Below are positions 6,472-12,875 of a DNA stretch of 12,875 bases, one piece after another. Below the pieces are notes generated by a model. That model ran no database searches, was not told the origin of the DNA, and was given only the letters and a program-made list of their open reading frames with translations. The position numbers and the translations under genes are program-made. Source of the DNA: Roseiarcus sp036502965 (GTDB taxonomy: Bacteria; Pseudomonadota; Alphaproteobacteria; Rhizobiales; Beijerinckiaceae); NCBI GenBank assembly GCA_036502965.1, contig DASXXT010000038.1, positions 1-12,875 on the forward strand, in the 5' to 3' direction. The number at the start of each line of letters is the position of its first letter. Position 1 is the stretch's first letter.

Positions 6472-7085
6472 TGCTCGCTGAAGAGAATGGTTTCCTGTTC
6501 GGTCACGATGGCGTCCAGGCTCTGATCATGCGTCTCATAAGGCACGGCGGCGACTTCGCAAACCCCGTACGCGACCCCGGCCGCGCGAACCGGTTTCATC
6601 GCGCGCAAGCGCGCCAGTGTGCGATCGTAATAGCCGGCGCCATAGCCGATGCGGTGGCCCCGGCGGTCGAAGCACGCGAGCGGCACGAACAACAGGTCCG
6701 GATCGACGGCGGGCGCTGCCTCGAGCGGCTCGCGAATTGACATTGCGCCGGAGCGAGTTGGCTCCCCCGCTCGCCAGAGGCGAAAAGCGAGCGGCAACCC
6801 CCGGCCGAGGACCACCGGCAAGGCGGTCGCGAATTCTTCCCCGGCAAGCGCGGTCAAAAGCGGCAGCGTGTCCGGCTCGTCGCGTAAGGGATGAAAGACC
6901 GACACAATTCGAGGACGCCAGAGGCCCGCGAGGCGCAAGCCCTCCTCAGCGAGGCGACGGCTGAAGGCGGCGCGGGCCGCCGGCCCGATCGCTCCTCGCC
7001 GAGCGAGGGCGTCGCGACGCAGGGACGCCTTCGGATCAGCGTTGGTCGAGGTCAAGGGCGTCGCCGATCCGAAAAAGGCCGTCAA
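6468..7085 (-). CDS. fau: 5-formyltetrahydrofolate cyclo-ligase
   Basis: It converts 5-formyl-THF with ATP to 5,10-methenyl-THF, returning a storage or inhibitory folate to one-carbon metabolism. About 205 aa: the N-terminal basic helix PKASLRRDALARR (residues ~18-30, nucleotide/substrate binding), VSVFHPLRDEPDT, and the diagnostic GYGAGYYDRTLA (~147-158), followed by a conserved C-terminal YETHDQSLDAIVTE. No in-frame ATG lies near the expected N-terminus; TTG at 7085 is the farthest plausible start and another TTG lies 10 codons in, so the start is uncertain. The 6S RNA gene ends about 9 nt before 7085 on the same strand, the conserved ssrS-fau arrangement, so the mRNA is probably made by read-through of 6S transcription. 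It overlaps ymdB by 4 nt. Confidence 0.92.
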   Translation of the reverse strand: MTAFFGSATPLTSTNADPKASLRRDALARRGAIGPAARAAFSRRLAEEGLRLAGLWRPRIVSVFHPLRDEPDTLPLLTALAGEEFATALPVVLGRGLPLAFRLWRAGEPTRSGAMSIREPLEAAPAVDPDLLFVPLACFDRRGHRIGYGAGYYDRTLARLRAMKPVRAAGVAYGVCEVAAVPYETHDQSLDAIVTEQETILFSEQ

Positions 7086-7094
7086 GCATCGAGC

Positions 7095-7247
7095 GCGGAG
7101 CCGAGACGGTCGTTGGACGGTGATCCCGGGCGCCTACGTAAGTAGGTGGGAGCCATATGCCGAAGCCCACGAGCCTCGACAGGGACAGCCCCCATGGGGA
7201 TCGTACGGCCCCGAGGAATGTTGTCCTGACGCGCCACCCAGCTCCGC
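7095..7247 (-). ncRNA. ssrS: 6S RNA
   Basis: 6S RNA mimics an open promoter and sequesters the housekeeping RNA polymerase in stationary phase. The call rests on location and shape. The region lies directly upstream of fau on the same strand, a widely conserved neighbourhood. Its ends pair perfectly (GCGGAGC at the 5' end, GCTCCGC at the 3' end), with further pairs GTC-AG-GAC against GTC-CAAC-GAC inside, leaving a central bubble. The interior has a stable hairpin CCTAC-TTAC-GTAGG and a GGGGCC/GGGGGC-rich terminal arm. The length, about 153 nt, suits alphaproteobacterial 6S. No protein reads convincingly through it. The exact ends are inferred from the closing stem. Confidence 0.65.
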
Positions 7248-7253
7248 ATGGGT

Positions 7254-7282
7254 TATTTAGGCGCTTGGCCGGCAAATGGCTA
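7254..7282 (-). promoter_or_regulatory. Candidate promoter of the 6S-fau-ymdB-gph unit
   Basis: On the minus strand TAGCCA (7282-7277; 4 of 6 matches to TTGACA) is followed after 17 nt by an AT-rich TAAATA (7259-7254), the only AT-rich spot nearby. It ends 6 nt before the predicted 6S 5' end at 7247. Spacing is right for a sigma70-type promoter, but the -10 match is poor, so this is tentative. Confidence 0.35.
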
Positions 7283-7398
7283 GGGCGAGCGGCGTTCCGA
7301 CTTCCGCCGCGTCGAAAACGTTCTATCGCCGGGGTGTGATGGGCCCCTATGATCGCAGCCCGAACCGTTAGATCGCTTTGCACGAGCGCCACCTTACG

Positions 7399-8700
7399 AT
7401 GACAGAATTTGCTCAACTTGCGGCCGCCGAGCCAACGCCGCTCGGATATTCTGACGCTTTCAAAACTCAGGCCGAGCGCCGGGCTGAACTGCGCCGGATG
7501 CGCACGATCGCCACCATGCTGCTCGTTTTGATGACGGCAATCTATCTCGCGATGCGGCGCGCGCCGTCGACCTGGGCCTGGGCGCCCTACCTTAGCGCGT
7601 TCGCGGAAGCCGGCATGGTCGGGGCGTGCGCCGACTGGTTCGCCGTCGTCGCGCTTTTTCGCCGTCCCCTCGGGTTGCCGATTCCCCATACCGCGGTCGT
7701 TCCGGAAAACAAACGGCGGATCGGCGCGGCGATGGGCCGTTTCATCACCAACAACTTTCTCTCTCCGCGCGTCGCCATTGCGCGGCTCGCGTCGGTCGAC
7801 TTTGTCGGTCTCGCGGCGCGATGGCTCGAGGACGAGCGCAACGCGCGGACGGTCGCGACCGGCACGGCACGCGCCATTCCGTACGCGCTCGACCTCGTGC
7901 CGAAGGCGGCGATCGACGAATGGGTCGCTTTTGCCGCCCGGCGCGGGATCGAGGCGGTCCCCGCGGCGCCGTTCACCTCCCGAGGGCTCTCGATCCTGTG
8001 GGCTCGGGGAGCGGGCCAGATGCTGCTCGACCAGGGTCTCGATTTCGTCGAGACGACGCTCGCGCACCACAAGGCGACAATCGTCAGGCATGTGTCGCAA
8101 AAAACCTGGCGCTGGATCCCCAAGTGGGTCGACGACATGATCGCGGCCAAGGTGCTCAACGGGCTCACGGGCACTTTACGGGAAATGCGCGACCCCGACC
8201 ATCCGTGGCGCGAGCAGGCCAATGCGCTGATCGAAAAACTGATCGACGACCTCGCGCACGACCCCGAGCTGCGCGCGCAGGGCGAGGCCTTGAAGCAGGA
8301 AATTCTCGCCAATCCGGTGTTCGCCGAGCAGGCCCGGGCGCTATGGGAAGAACGGGAAACGGCGCTGCGAGACGATGTGCCTCGCCACGGCGAAGCGATT
8401 GTCCAATGGCTTGTGGCCTGCGCCGACGCGCTCGGCCACTGGCTCGAAGCGGACGCTCCGCGCCGGGCGAGGATCAACCGGCGGCTAAGGCTGTTGGCGC
8501 TGCGCACGGTCCTGCCCCGGCGGGCAGAAATCGGCGCATATATCGCCGCCGTGGTTGACAATTGGGACACCGCCACGCTCGTCAATCGCCTTGAGCTGCA
8601 AGTCGGCAAGGACCTGCAATATATCCGCATCAATGGCACGCTGGTCGGCGGGCTGGTTGGGCTGTTGATCTTCACCCTGTCGCGCGCGTTTGGCGGATGA
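7399..8700 (+). CDS. DUF445 family membrane protein (YjiN-like)
   Basis: Its function is unknown; the family is found across Proteobacteria as an inner-membrane protein with a large soluble middle. The 433-aa product has a first membrane segment at about residues 36-52 (TIATMLLVLMTAIYLAM). A second hydrophobic stretch (AEAGMVGACADWFAVVALF, ~69-87) leads into the family signature RRPLGLPIPHTAVVPENKRRIG (~88-109) and GRFITNNFL. After that come long charged helices with repeated DUF445-type units and a C-terminal membrane anchor at ~413-430 (LVGGLVGLLIFTL). ATG at 7399 is preferred over the in-frame TTG at 7378 because the extra residues match nothing; there is no strong ribosome site. It is divergent from the 6S RNA, with about 150 bp between, and convergent with btaB, the two stops being 14 bp apart. 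Confidence 0.88.
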   Translation: MTEFAQLAAAEPTPLGYSDAFKTQAERRAELRRMRTIATMLLVLMTAIYLAMRRAPSTWAWAPYLSAFAEAGMVGACADWFAVVALFRRPLGLPIPHTAVVPENKRRIGAAMGRFITNNFLSPRVAIARLASVDFVGLAARWLEDERNARTVATGTARAIPYALDLVPKAAIDEWVAFAARRGIEAVPAAPFTSRGLSILWARGAGQMLLDQGLDFVETTLAHHKATIVRHVSQKTWRWIPKWVDDMIAAKVLNGLTGTLREMRDPDHPWREQANALIEKLIDDLAHDPELRAQGEALKQEILANPVFAEQARALWEERETALRDDVPRHGEAIVQWLVACADALGHWLEADAPRRARINRRLRLLALRTVLPRRAEIGAYIAAVVDNWDTATLVNRLELQVGKDLQYIRINGTLVGGLVGLLIFTLSRAFGG

Positions 8701-8714
8701 GCCGATGGCTTCCT

Positions 8715-9362
8715 TCAGGCCCCTCGCCGCGCAACCGCCCGGATAGCGTAGCCCCGGAACCAGGTCTCAATCTCGCATGTCATGCCGCGCTTGGCGGCCA
8801 GCGCCTCGAGCGCGGCGGCCAGATCGTCGCGCGGGGTCACGTCGAACATCGAAAGCCAGCGGCGCAATGCCGCCTTGAACGAGCCGGGCAAACCGGCGCA
8901 ATCGCCGAAATCGACGATGTCTAGCGATCCGCCGGACGCGACGACGTCAAGCGCCTGGCCCAGCGCGTCGCGCCAGGGGGGGATCATCGACAAGGCATAT
9001 GAGATCATCACGCGCTCGAAACTTACGCAGCCGAATAGCGCCTGCGGGTCGAACACCGTGGCGTCCCCCTGCGCGAGGGCGATGCGCGAGGCGAGCCCCG
9101 CGCGCGCGCTCGAAGTAGCCGCGGTCGCCAGCATTTGCCGCGACACGTCGAGGCCGAACAGCCGAGCCTCAGGATAGGCTTGCGCCAGCTTGACGAGGTT
9201 ACGGCCGGTGCCGCAGCCGATCTCCAGCACCTTGTCGCCCGGAGCGGGGCGAAGGCGGGCGATCGCCTCATCGCGGCCGAGGAGATAGAACTTACGGCTC
9301 AGGTCATAGATGTGCCGCTGACGGCGATACATACGGTCCATCAGCGCCGCGGCGTCAGTCAT
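8715..9362 (-). CDS. btaB: SAM-dependent methyltransferase BtaB, betaine lipid synthesis
   Basis: It would methylate the amino group of diacylglycerylhomoserine three times to give diacylglyceryl-N,N,N-trimethylhomoserine (DGTS), a phosphorus-free membrane lipid, acting at the inner membrane surface. The 215-aa product is a class I methyltransferase. Motif I is VLEIGCGTG (residues 45-53), the acidic ribose-binding residue is Asp72 (LFGLDVS), GDATVFD follows, and a YALSMIPPW segment is seen after motif II. The N-terminal YRRQRHIYDLSRKFYLLGRD is typical of BtaB. The ATG at 9362 lies 2 nt after the btaA stop, so the two are co-translated. The specific function rests mainly on pairing with btaA. 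The frame is intact. Confidence 0.88.
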   Translation of the reverse strand: MTDAAALMDRMYRRQRHIYDLSRKFYLLGRDEAIARLRPAPGDKVLEIGCGTGRNLVKLAQAYPEARLFGLDVSRQMLATAATSSARAGLASRIALAQGDATVFDPQALFGCVSFERVMISYALSMIPPWRDALGQALDVVASGGSLDIVDFGDCAGLPGSFKAALRRWLSMFDVTPRDDLAAALEALAAKRGMTCEIETWFRGYAIRAVARRGA

Positions 9363-9364
9363 GC

Positions 9365-10612
9365 CTATGCGCCCTTGAGCCTATAAAGGTGGAAGGCGCC
9401 GTAGATCGATGACCGGTCCTGCCGGGTGAGCTCACGGCTAAGCTCGTCTTCGTAGCGCCACGCGCCGAGCACGCTCTCGAGCACGCGGCCCGGCAACAAT
9501 CGCTCGGCGGCGGCGGTGCGGAAGATCACCCTCGCGCCCGGCCGCGCGGTGCGAGTGATCTCGGACCAAAGCGCGGTAAGCTCGGCGTCGTTCATCCAGT
9601 CTTGCGCATCGAGCAGCGCGTAACGATCGAAGCTCGCCGCCGGCGAATCGCGCAGGATGTCGGTGAACGAGCGCTGGACGTAGCGCACGCGGCTTGAGCG
9701 GCTGCGGACTGCGCCGAAGTTCTCCCTCTCCAGATAGGGCGGCAGCGCGGGGTTCGGCCCCGGCGCGTAACGGCGCCCAAATGCCTGCCAGGCGAAATAA
9801 TTTTCGGTGATGTTGAAGCCGCAGGCCAGCCTCTCGACCCGCTCGCTCAACACGGCCCCGATCCCCAAGGGGGAATCGGCGGCGAGCGCCCTGTACTGGG
9901 CCGGCGGAATCCCCAGCCCATAGAGGGACGCGGGCTGCTTCAGGAGCCAGCGGACAAGCGGCTTGTCGAAGATCGGCGCAAGGCGCTTCTCATAGAGCGC
10001 GCGCTGTTCGTCGAGCGTCCGGGCCCTGAGCACGATCGACGGATCGAGGCCATGCAGGCGCGCGAGCGCATGGCCCGCGCCGAGGACATGACCGAGCAGG
10101 CCGTGCCGATAGAAATTGCGGGCGAAGAGGCCGATGCGGCGGCGCCCGAACGCCGTTCGCTTGTCCCAGTACGCGCGCGCGGCGGGGTCGAGTTTTGCGC
10201 GCAGCCGGCGATCATAGGCGGCGACGTTGGCGCGCGCGTCGGCGCGACCGAAGAAGCGGAAGAAGCTGTCGTAATCCGGCAGGTTCTGAGCCGCGCAGAT
10301 CTTGAGCCGGCCGAGCGCGATATGCGCCCCGTTGAGGTCGACCGCGGTAACCCCGGCCGGATCGGCCGTCAGGTAAGAGAGCACGTTGCAACCGCCAGAG
10401 GCGATCGCGATCACCTCATGTCCCGGGCCGATGTCGAGCGCCCTCATATCTACGACCGGATCCTCCCAGATCTGAGGATAAACCAGGCGCTTGAAGGCGA
10501 GCGTGAACAGACGCTCGAGCACGCCCGCGCGCGACAGGGCGTTCGAACGATGGACCGCAGCCTTGAGCCCTGCGCTGGTCGCGCGCCGCGCCGTGTTGCT
10601 TGATTGCCGCAC
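9365..10612 (-). CDS. btaA: S-adenosylmethionine:diacylglycerol 3-amino-3-carboxypropyl transferase BtaA
   Basis: It moves the 3-amino-3-carboxypropyl group of SAM onto diacylglycerol to form diacylglycerylhomoserine, the first step of DGTS synthesis; BtaB finishes the head group. The 415-aa product has the DUF3419/BtaA features: LVYPQIWEDP (residues ~43-52), a glycine-rich SAM site GPGHEVIAIASGGCN (~62-76), the acidic VDLN (~91-94), a long helical middle, and a C-terminal methyltransferase-like part (SFDRYALLDAQDWMND, ARVIFRTAA). The start is GTG at 10612, with only a weak purine stretch (GGGAAAAG) before it; it is supported by the N-terminal KAAVHRSNALSRAG typical of the family. Known btaAB operons are induced by phosphate limitation through PhoB, and a weak matching site lies upstream. 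Length is normal and the frame intact. Confidence 0.92.
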   Translation of the reverse strand: MRQSSNTARRATSAGLKAAVHRSNALSRAGVLERLFTLAFKRLVYPQIWEDPVVDMRALDIGPGHEVIAIASGGCNVLSYLTADPAGVTAVDLNGAHIALGRLKICAAQNLPDYDSFFRFFGRADARANVAAYDRRLRAKLDPAARAYWDKRTAFGRRRIGLFARNFYRHGLLGHVLGAGHALARLHGLDPSIVLRARTLDEQRALYEKRLAPIFDKPLVRWLLKQPASLYGLGIPPAQYRALAADSPLGIGAVLSERVERLACGFNITENYFAWQAFGRRYAPGPNPALPPYLERENFGAVRSRSSRVRYVQRSFTDILRDSPAASFDRYALLDAQDWMNDAELTALWSEITRTARPGARVIFRTAAAERLLPGRVLESVLGAWRYEDELSRELTRQDRSSIYGAFHLYRLKGA

Positions 10613-10660
10613 GTGGTCTTTTCCCGTCGGAGGTCGGTCGAAGCCCGCTAGTCGAGTCGC

Positions 10661-10678
10661 ATGACGAGGACGTGACGG
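10661..10678 (-). promoter_or_regulatory. Candidate Pho box upstream of btaA
   Basis: On the minus strand CCGTCAC (10678-10672), a 4-nt spacer GTCC and TCGTCAT (10667-10661) form two 7-bp units at 11-bp period. Each matches 5 of 7 positions of the PhoB half-site CTGTCAT. It lies about 50 bp upstream of the btaA GTG. The spacer lacks the usual A/T richness and the site is weak; known PhoB control of btaAB makes it worth recording. Confidence 0.35.
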
Positions 10679-10699
10679 GTTCAGGTCCGGGATCGTGCC

Positions 10700-11596
10700 A
10701 TTTGGCGCCAGACTTTGGCGCCGAAGCTATGAGTCCGTCGATTCGCGACAGGAACGTCTTCAAGATTGGTGATGGGTTGTCCTTGCGGTAGCTGATCATC
10801 AGATCGACGGTTGGGTGGTCGCCTTTGAGACGCCGGCTCACTATGGTCGGCGTAGGTAGTCCTCGATGGAGATCGGCAAGAGCGCGACGCCGCGCTCCGA
10901 GGTCACCAGCGACATGGCCATGGCGAAATTGTCGATCCTGAAACGCGGCGTGACCTTGACCTCCGATCGTTTGAGATAGCCGTTGACCGCGACGCGTAGC
11001 ACGCAGGGAATCTCGGAGATGCCAATGAAGGTCTCGCCCGCGAGATCGCGCGGATCGAAAGTCCTGCTGGCCGCGAGTCGATGATCGCGCGGCAGGATGG
11101 CGATGAGCGGCTCCTCAAACTAACTTGAACGTGAGGTCTGGGTCCGGTTCGCGATGCAGGAAGGCGATGTCCACTCTTCCCCGCTTGAGGTCCTCGGCGA
11201 GCGTCACCGAAAACCCGCTCGACACCCTGATTTCGATATTGGGCAATTCGTCGCTGAGGATGAGGGTCGCGGGCGCGAGCCAAGCCGCTTCCTGTCCGTC
11301 CGGAAGCCGACGGCGAAAACCGCCTTGACGGGCCGGGCCGCGCGGCGCGCCGTCTCCGCAGCGGCTTCGGCCTGCGTCAACGACAGATGAGCATGATCGA
11401 GAAAGGCCCGGCCGGCCGCTGTCAGGTCGACGCCTCGCACGCTGCGGGCAAAGAGCAGAACGCCGACTTCATGCTCGAGGTTGCGCATCTGGCGGCTCAG
11501 GGACGGCTGTGCCGTATGTAGGCGGCTTTCCGCCGCGAGCTTCATGCTCCCCGCCTCAGCGACGGTGACGAAATAGCGAAGATGCCACAGCTCCAT
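10700..11596 (-). pseudogene. LysR-type transcriptional regulator, three frameshifts
   Basis: This was a DNA-binding regulator of the divergent dehydrogenase gene. From ATG at 11596 the N-terminal winged helix is perfect (LRYFVTVAEAGSMKLAAESR, then TAQPSLSRQMRNLEHEVG). The frame breaks near 11295 and resumes as EAAWLAPATLILSDELPNIEIRV and RGRVDIAFLHREPDPDLTFKLV. It breaks again near 11118, resuming as EEPLIAILPRDHRLAA through RGVALLPISIEDYL. A third break near 10850 leads to the C-terminal RRLKGDHPTVDLMISYRKDN and PSPILKTFLSRI. The last frame has no stop before it runs into btaA, so the end given is where LysR similarity fades. All effector-domain blocks are still readable, so decay is recent. 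A 21-bp palindrome sits 9 bp upstream of its start. Confidence 0.85.
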
Positions 11597-11604
11597 AGCC
11601 CGCT

Positions 11605-11625
11605 GATATACCTGCCAGGCATATC
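11605..11625. promoter_or_regulatory. Probable LysR operator (21-bp palindrome)
   Basis: Half-site GATATnCCTG is followed by a central C and its reverse complement CAGGnATATC; the only mismatches are the two n positions (A and C, which do not pair). AT-rich ends 11 bp apart fit the T-N11-A form of LysR boxes. It lies 9 bp upstream of the lysR ATG, in the lysR-SDR intergenic region, so it would cover the lysR ribosome site or promoter. The rest of this 340-bp interval (to 11938) shows no other clear signal. Confidence 0.6.
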
Positions 11626-11938
11626 AAATCAGCTTACAAACTCCTTTTCAGCTGCGCCGAGCGACGCTAGTCATAGGACCAATAAGGGATCTGTCGGTGG
11701 CGTGTGCGCCGAACAGGCGCTCAGGTCCGGTGAGCATATGATCGAACTTCTAGGTCATTGCGAGTACAAGCCTAGCAACCAATGGGAACGTAGGGCGCTT
11801 TTGAGCCTGAGGCCGCTTCGTCGCGTTACTCTCTGCGGCAGCAGGGCGCGCTGCGGAGCTCTCGCTTCTGCTTAACCTTTAGAGCATAGTGGCAGGACAT
11901 CGCAGCCGCACTCTCGTGAGATTGGAAGAGGAATGGCA

Positions 11939-12669
11939 ATGTCGAAGAGGCTCGAAGGCAAAGGCGCGCTGGTGACCGGCGGATCACGGGGGATTGGCGC
12001 GGCAATCGCCAAGCGTCTGGCCGCTACGGCGCCGCGGTCGTCATCAGCTACACGAAGGGAGCGGACGCCGCAGCGACGGTCGTCGAAGCGATCAAGCGCT
12101 CCGGCGGCAAGGCGATCGCTGTGCAGGCGGATGCGACAGCCGCCGACCAGGTCAACGCCGCGATCGACAAGACGGTCAACTCTTTGGGTAAGCTCGACGT
12201 GTTCGTCAACAATGCCGGCACGGCGGTCCCGAAGAAATTCGAGGAGACGACCCTCCAGGAGCTTGACCGCGTGATCGACATCAACCTGCGCGGCGCGTTC
12301 GTCGCGACTCAGGCGGCGCTCAAGCGCATGAACGAGGGCGGCCGCATCATCCTGATCGGCTCATGCGTCGGCGAGCGCATTATGACGCCGCGCCTCGTGG
12401 CTTTACGCGGCCACCAAAGGCGCGATCAAAATGTTCGCGCAGGGGTTGGCCAGGGAAGTGGGGGACCGCGGCATCACGGTCACAACAACATCCAGCCAGG
12501 TCCCATCGACACGGAGCTCAATCCCGCCGCCAGCGAGTGGGCGGTTCCGCAGAAGGCGCTCACAGCGCTCAACCGCTACGGCAGCGTGAACGACGTCGCG
12601 GGCTTGGTGGCGTTCGTCGCTGGTCCGGAAGCTTCCTACATCGTCGACTGTGAAGTAGGCCGCGTTTGA
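11939..12669 (+). pseudogene. Short-chain dehydrogenase/reductase, three frameshifts
   Basis: This was an NAD(P)-dependent oxidoreductase of the classical SDR family, of the 3-oxoacyl-ACP reductase-like kind; the substrate is unknown. The Rossmann motif TGGSRGIG is in the first frame. After a shift near 12022 come YTKGADAAATVVEAIKRSGG, the NNAG motif (VFVNNAGTAVP) and the catalytic Ser in LIGSCVG. A shift near 12400 gives the catalytic Tyr and Lys (YAATKGAIKMFAQGLAREVG), and a shift back near 12482 gives NNIQPGPIDTELNPAASEWAVP. The end is also damaged: the usual YITGASLTVDGGTNA tail is replaced by YIVDCEVGRV. The ATG at 11939 is preferred over that at 11933 because GGAAGAGGA then sits 6 nt upstream. 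It is divergent from the dead lysR, its likely regulator, and lies just before an IS5 end. Confidence 0.87.
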
Positions 12670-12693
12670 GATAGCGGGACGGGGATCTGAGGC

Positions 12694-12875
12694 TCAGGCG
12701 TCTAGGAGCGGTGCGAGGATGCCGTTCTGCGCCGCGGCGAGGATCGCCATGATGAGGGCGCGCCAAAGGGCGGCGAGCCAGGCGATGAGCCGGCGGAAGT
12801 TGTAGCCGGCGGCGGCGAGGACGGCGTTGGCGGCGTCGCCGTGGGCGCCTTTGAGGAAGTTGCGGCCCATCCGGT
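12694..12875 (-). CDS. IS5-family transposase, C-terminal end (start beyond window)
   Basis: Only the last 60 codons are in the window, in one open frame ending at TGA (12694-12696). The sequence RMGRNFLKGAHGDAANAVLA and AAGYNFRRLIAWLAALWRAL is the typical C-terminus of IS5-family DDE transposases (RMGRNYL...GDxINAVLAAAGYNF). The element end should fall between the stop and the damaged tail of the dehydrogenase at about 12645-12690, but I could not identify the terminal inverted repeat. Insertion here may account for the altered dehydrogenase C-terminus. Whether the full copy is intact cannot be seen. Confidence 0.82.
   Translation of the reverse strand, partial: RMGRNFLKGAHGDAANAVLAAAGYNFRRLIAWLAALWRALIMAILAAAQNGILAPLLDA

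Noticed and set aside
7036..8100. Long minus-strand open frame (354 codons) across the 6S RNA and the start of the DUF445 gene
   Set aside because: It is antisense to a well-supported membrane protein, composed of Arg/Gly/Asp-rich low-complexity residues typical of high-GC shadow frames, and matches no family.
7587..8675. Minus-strand open frame of 362 codons opposite the DUF445 gene
   Set aside because: Ser/Arg/Ala-rich composition and complete overlap with the DUF445 coding region show it is a shadow.
10701..10722. Direct repeat TTTGGCGCC twice at 13-bp period upstream of btaA
   Set aside because: It lies within the C-terminal reading of the lysR remnant, is only 9 bp long and GC-rich; no reason to prefer it as an operator over chance.
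1..12875. CRISPR arrays, toxin-antitoxin pairs, defence systems or biosynthetic clusters
   Set aside because: No regularly spaced repeats and no small paired genes or recognisable defence or biosynthetic domains were seen on either strand.

Overview
The window is GC-rich DNA from an alphaproteobacterium, most likely in the Rhizobiales/Hyphomicrobiales. This is inferred from the gene types: a 6S RNA-fau-ymdB cluster, btaAB betaine-lipid genes, and IS481, IS110 and IS5 families common in that group. The genus cannot be fixed from the sequence. The window alternates between a decayed accessory zone and a tidy core block.

Layout. (1) 1-1449: the right end of an integrated element. A tyrosine recombinase reads leftward off the window edge. 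Behind it lie direct repeats and then a 29-nt tRNA 3' end (T-arm, acceptor strand, CCA) with no tRNA body, so this is the attR of a tRNA-targeting island whose main part lies to the left. (2) 1450-4957: an insertion-sequence graveyard. It holds an internally deleted, frameshifted IS481 transposase, a sliver of an IS630-type transposase, a frameshifted IS110/IS1111 transposase fused directly to the body of a second, different IS110 transposase, and a perfect 61-nt palindrome that ends the second one. After these come degenerate coding scraps, one with a PEP-CTERM-like tail. (3) 4958-10612: intact core genes. On the minus strand, 6S RNA, 5-formyltetrahydrofolate cyclo-ligase (fau), a YmdB-type metallophosphoesterase and phosphoglycolate phosphatase (gph) form one tightly packed unit. 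A DUF445 membrane protein is transcribed divergently. It converges on btaA-btaB, which make diacylglyceryl-trimethylhomoserine (betaine) lipid; a weak Pho-box-like site lies upstream of btaA. (4) 10700-12669: a divergent LysR regulator / short-chain dehydrogenase pair, each broken by three frameshifts although the conserved motifs remain readable. A near-perfect 21-bp palindrome, probably the LysR operator, sits right at the lysR start. (5) 12694-12875: the C-terminal end of an IS5-family transposase running off the right edge.

The core genes are uninterrupted while nearly every accessory gene has several indels, so the frameshifts look like real decay rather than uniformly poor sequence, although raw reads would be needed to prove it. 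I found no convincing new defence, CRISPR or biosynthetic system. The most unusual items are the 61-nt palindrome at the IS110 wreck, the IS110-IS110 fusion, the attR, and the intact operator between two dead genes.
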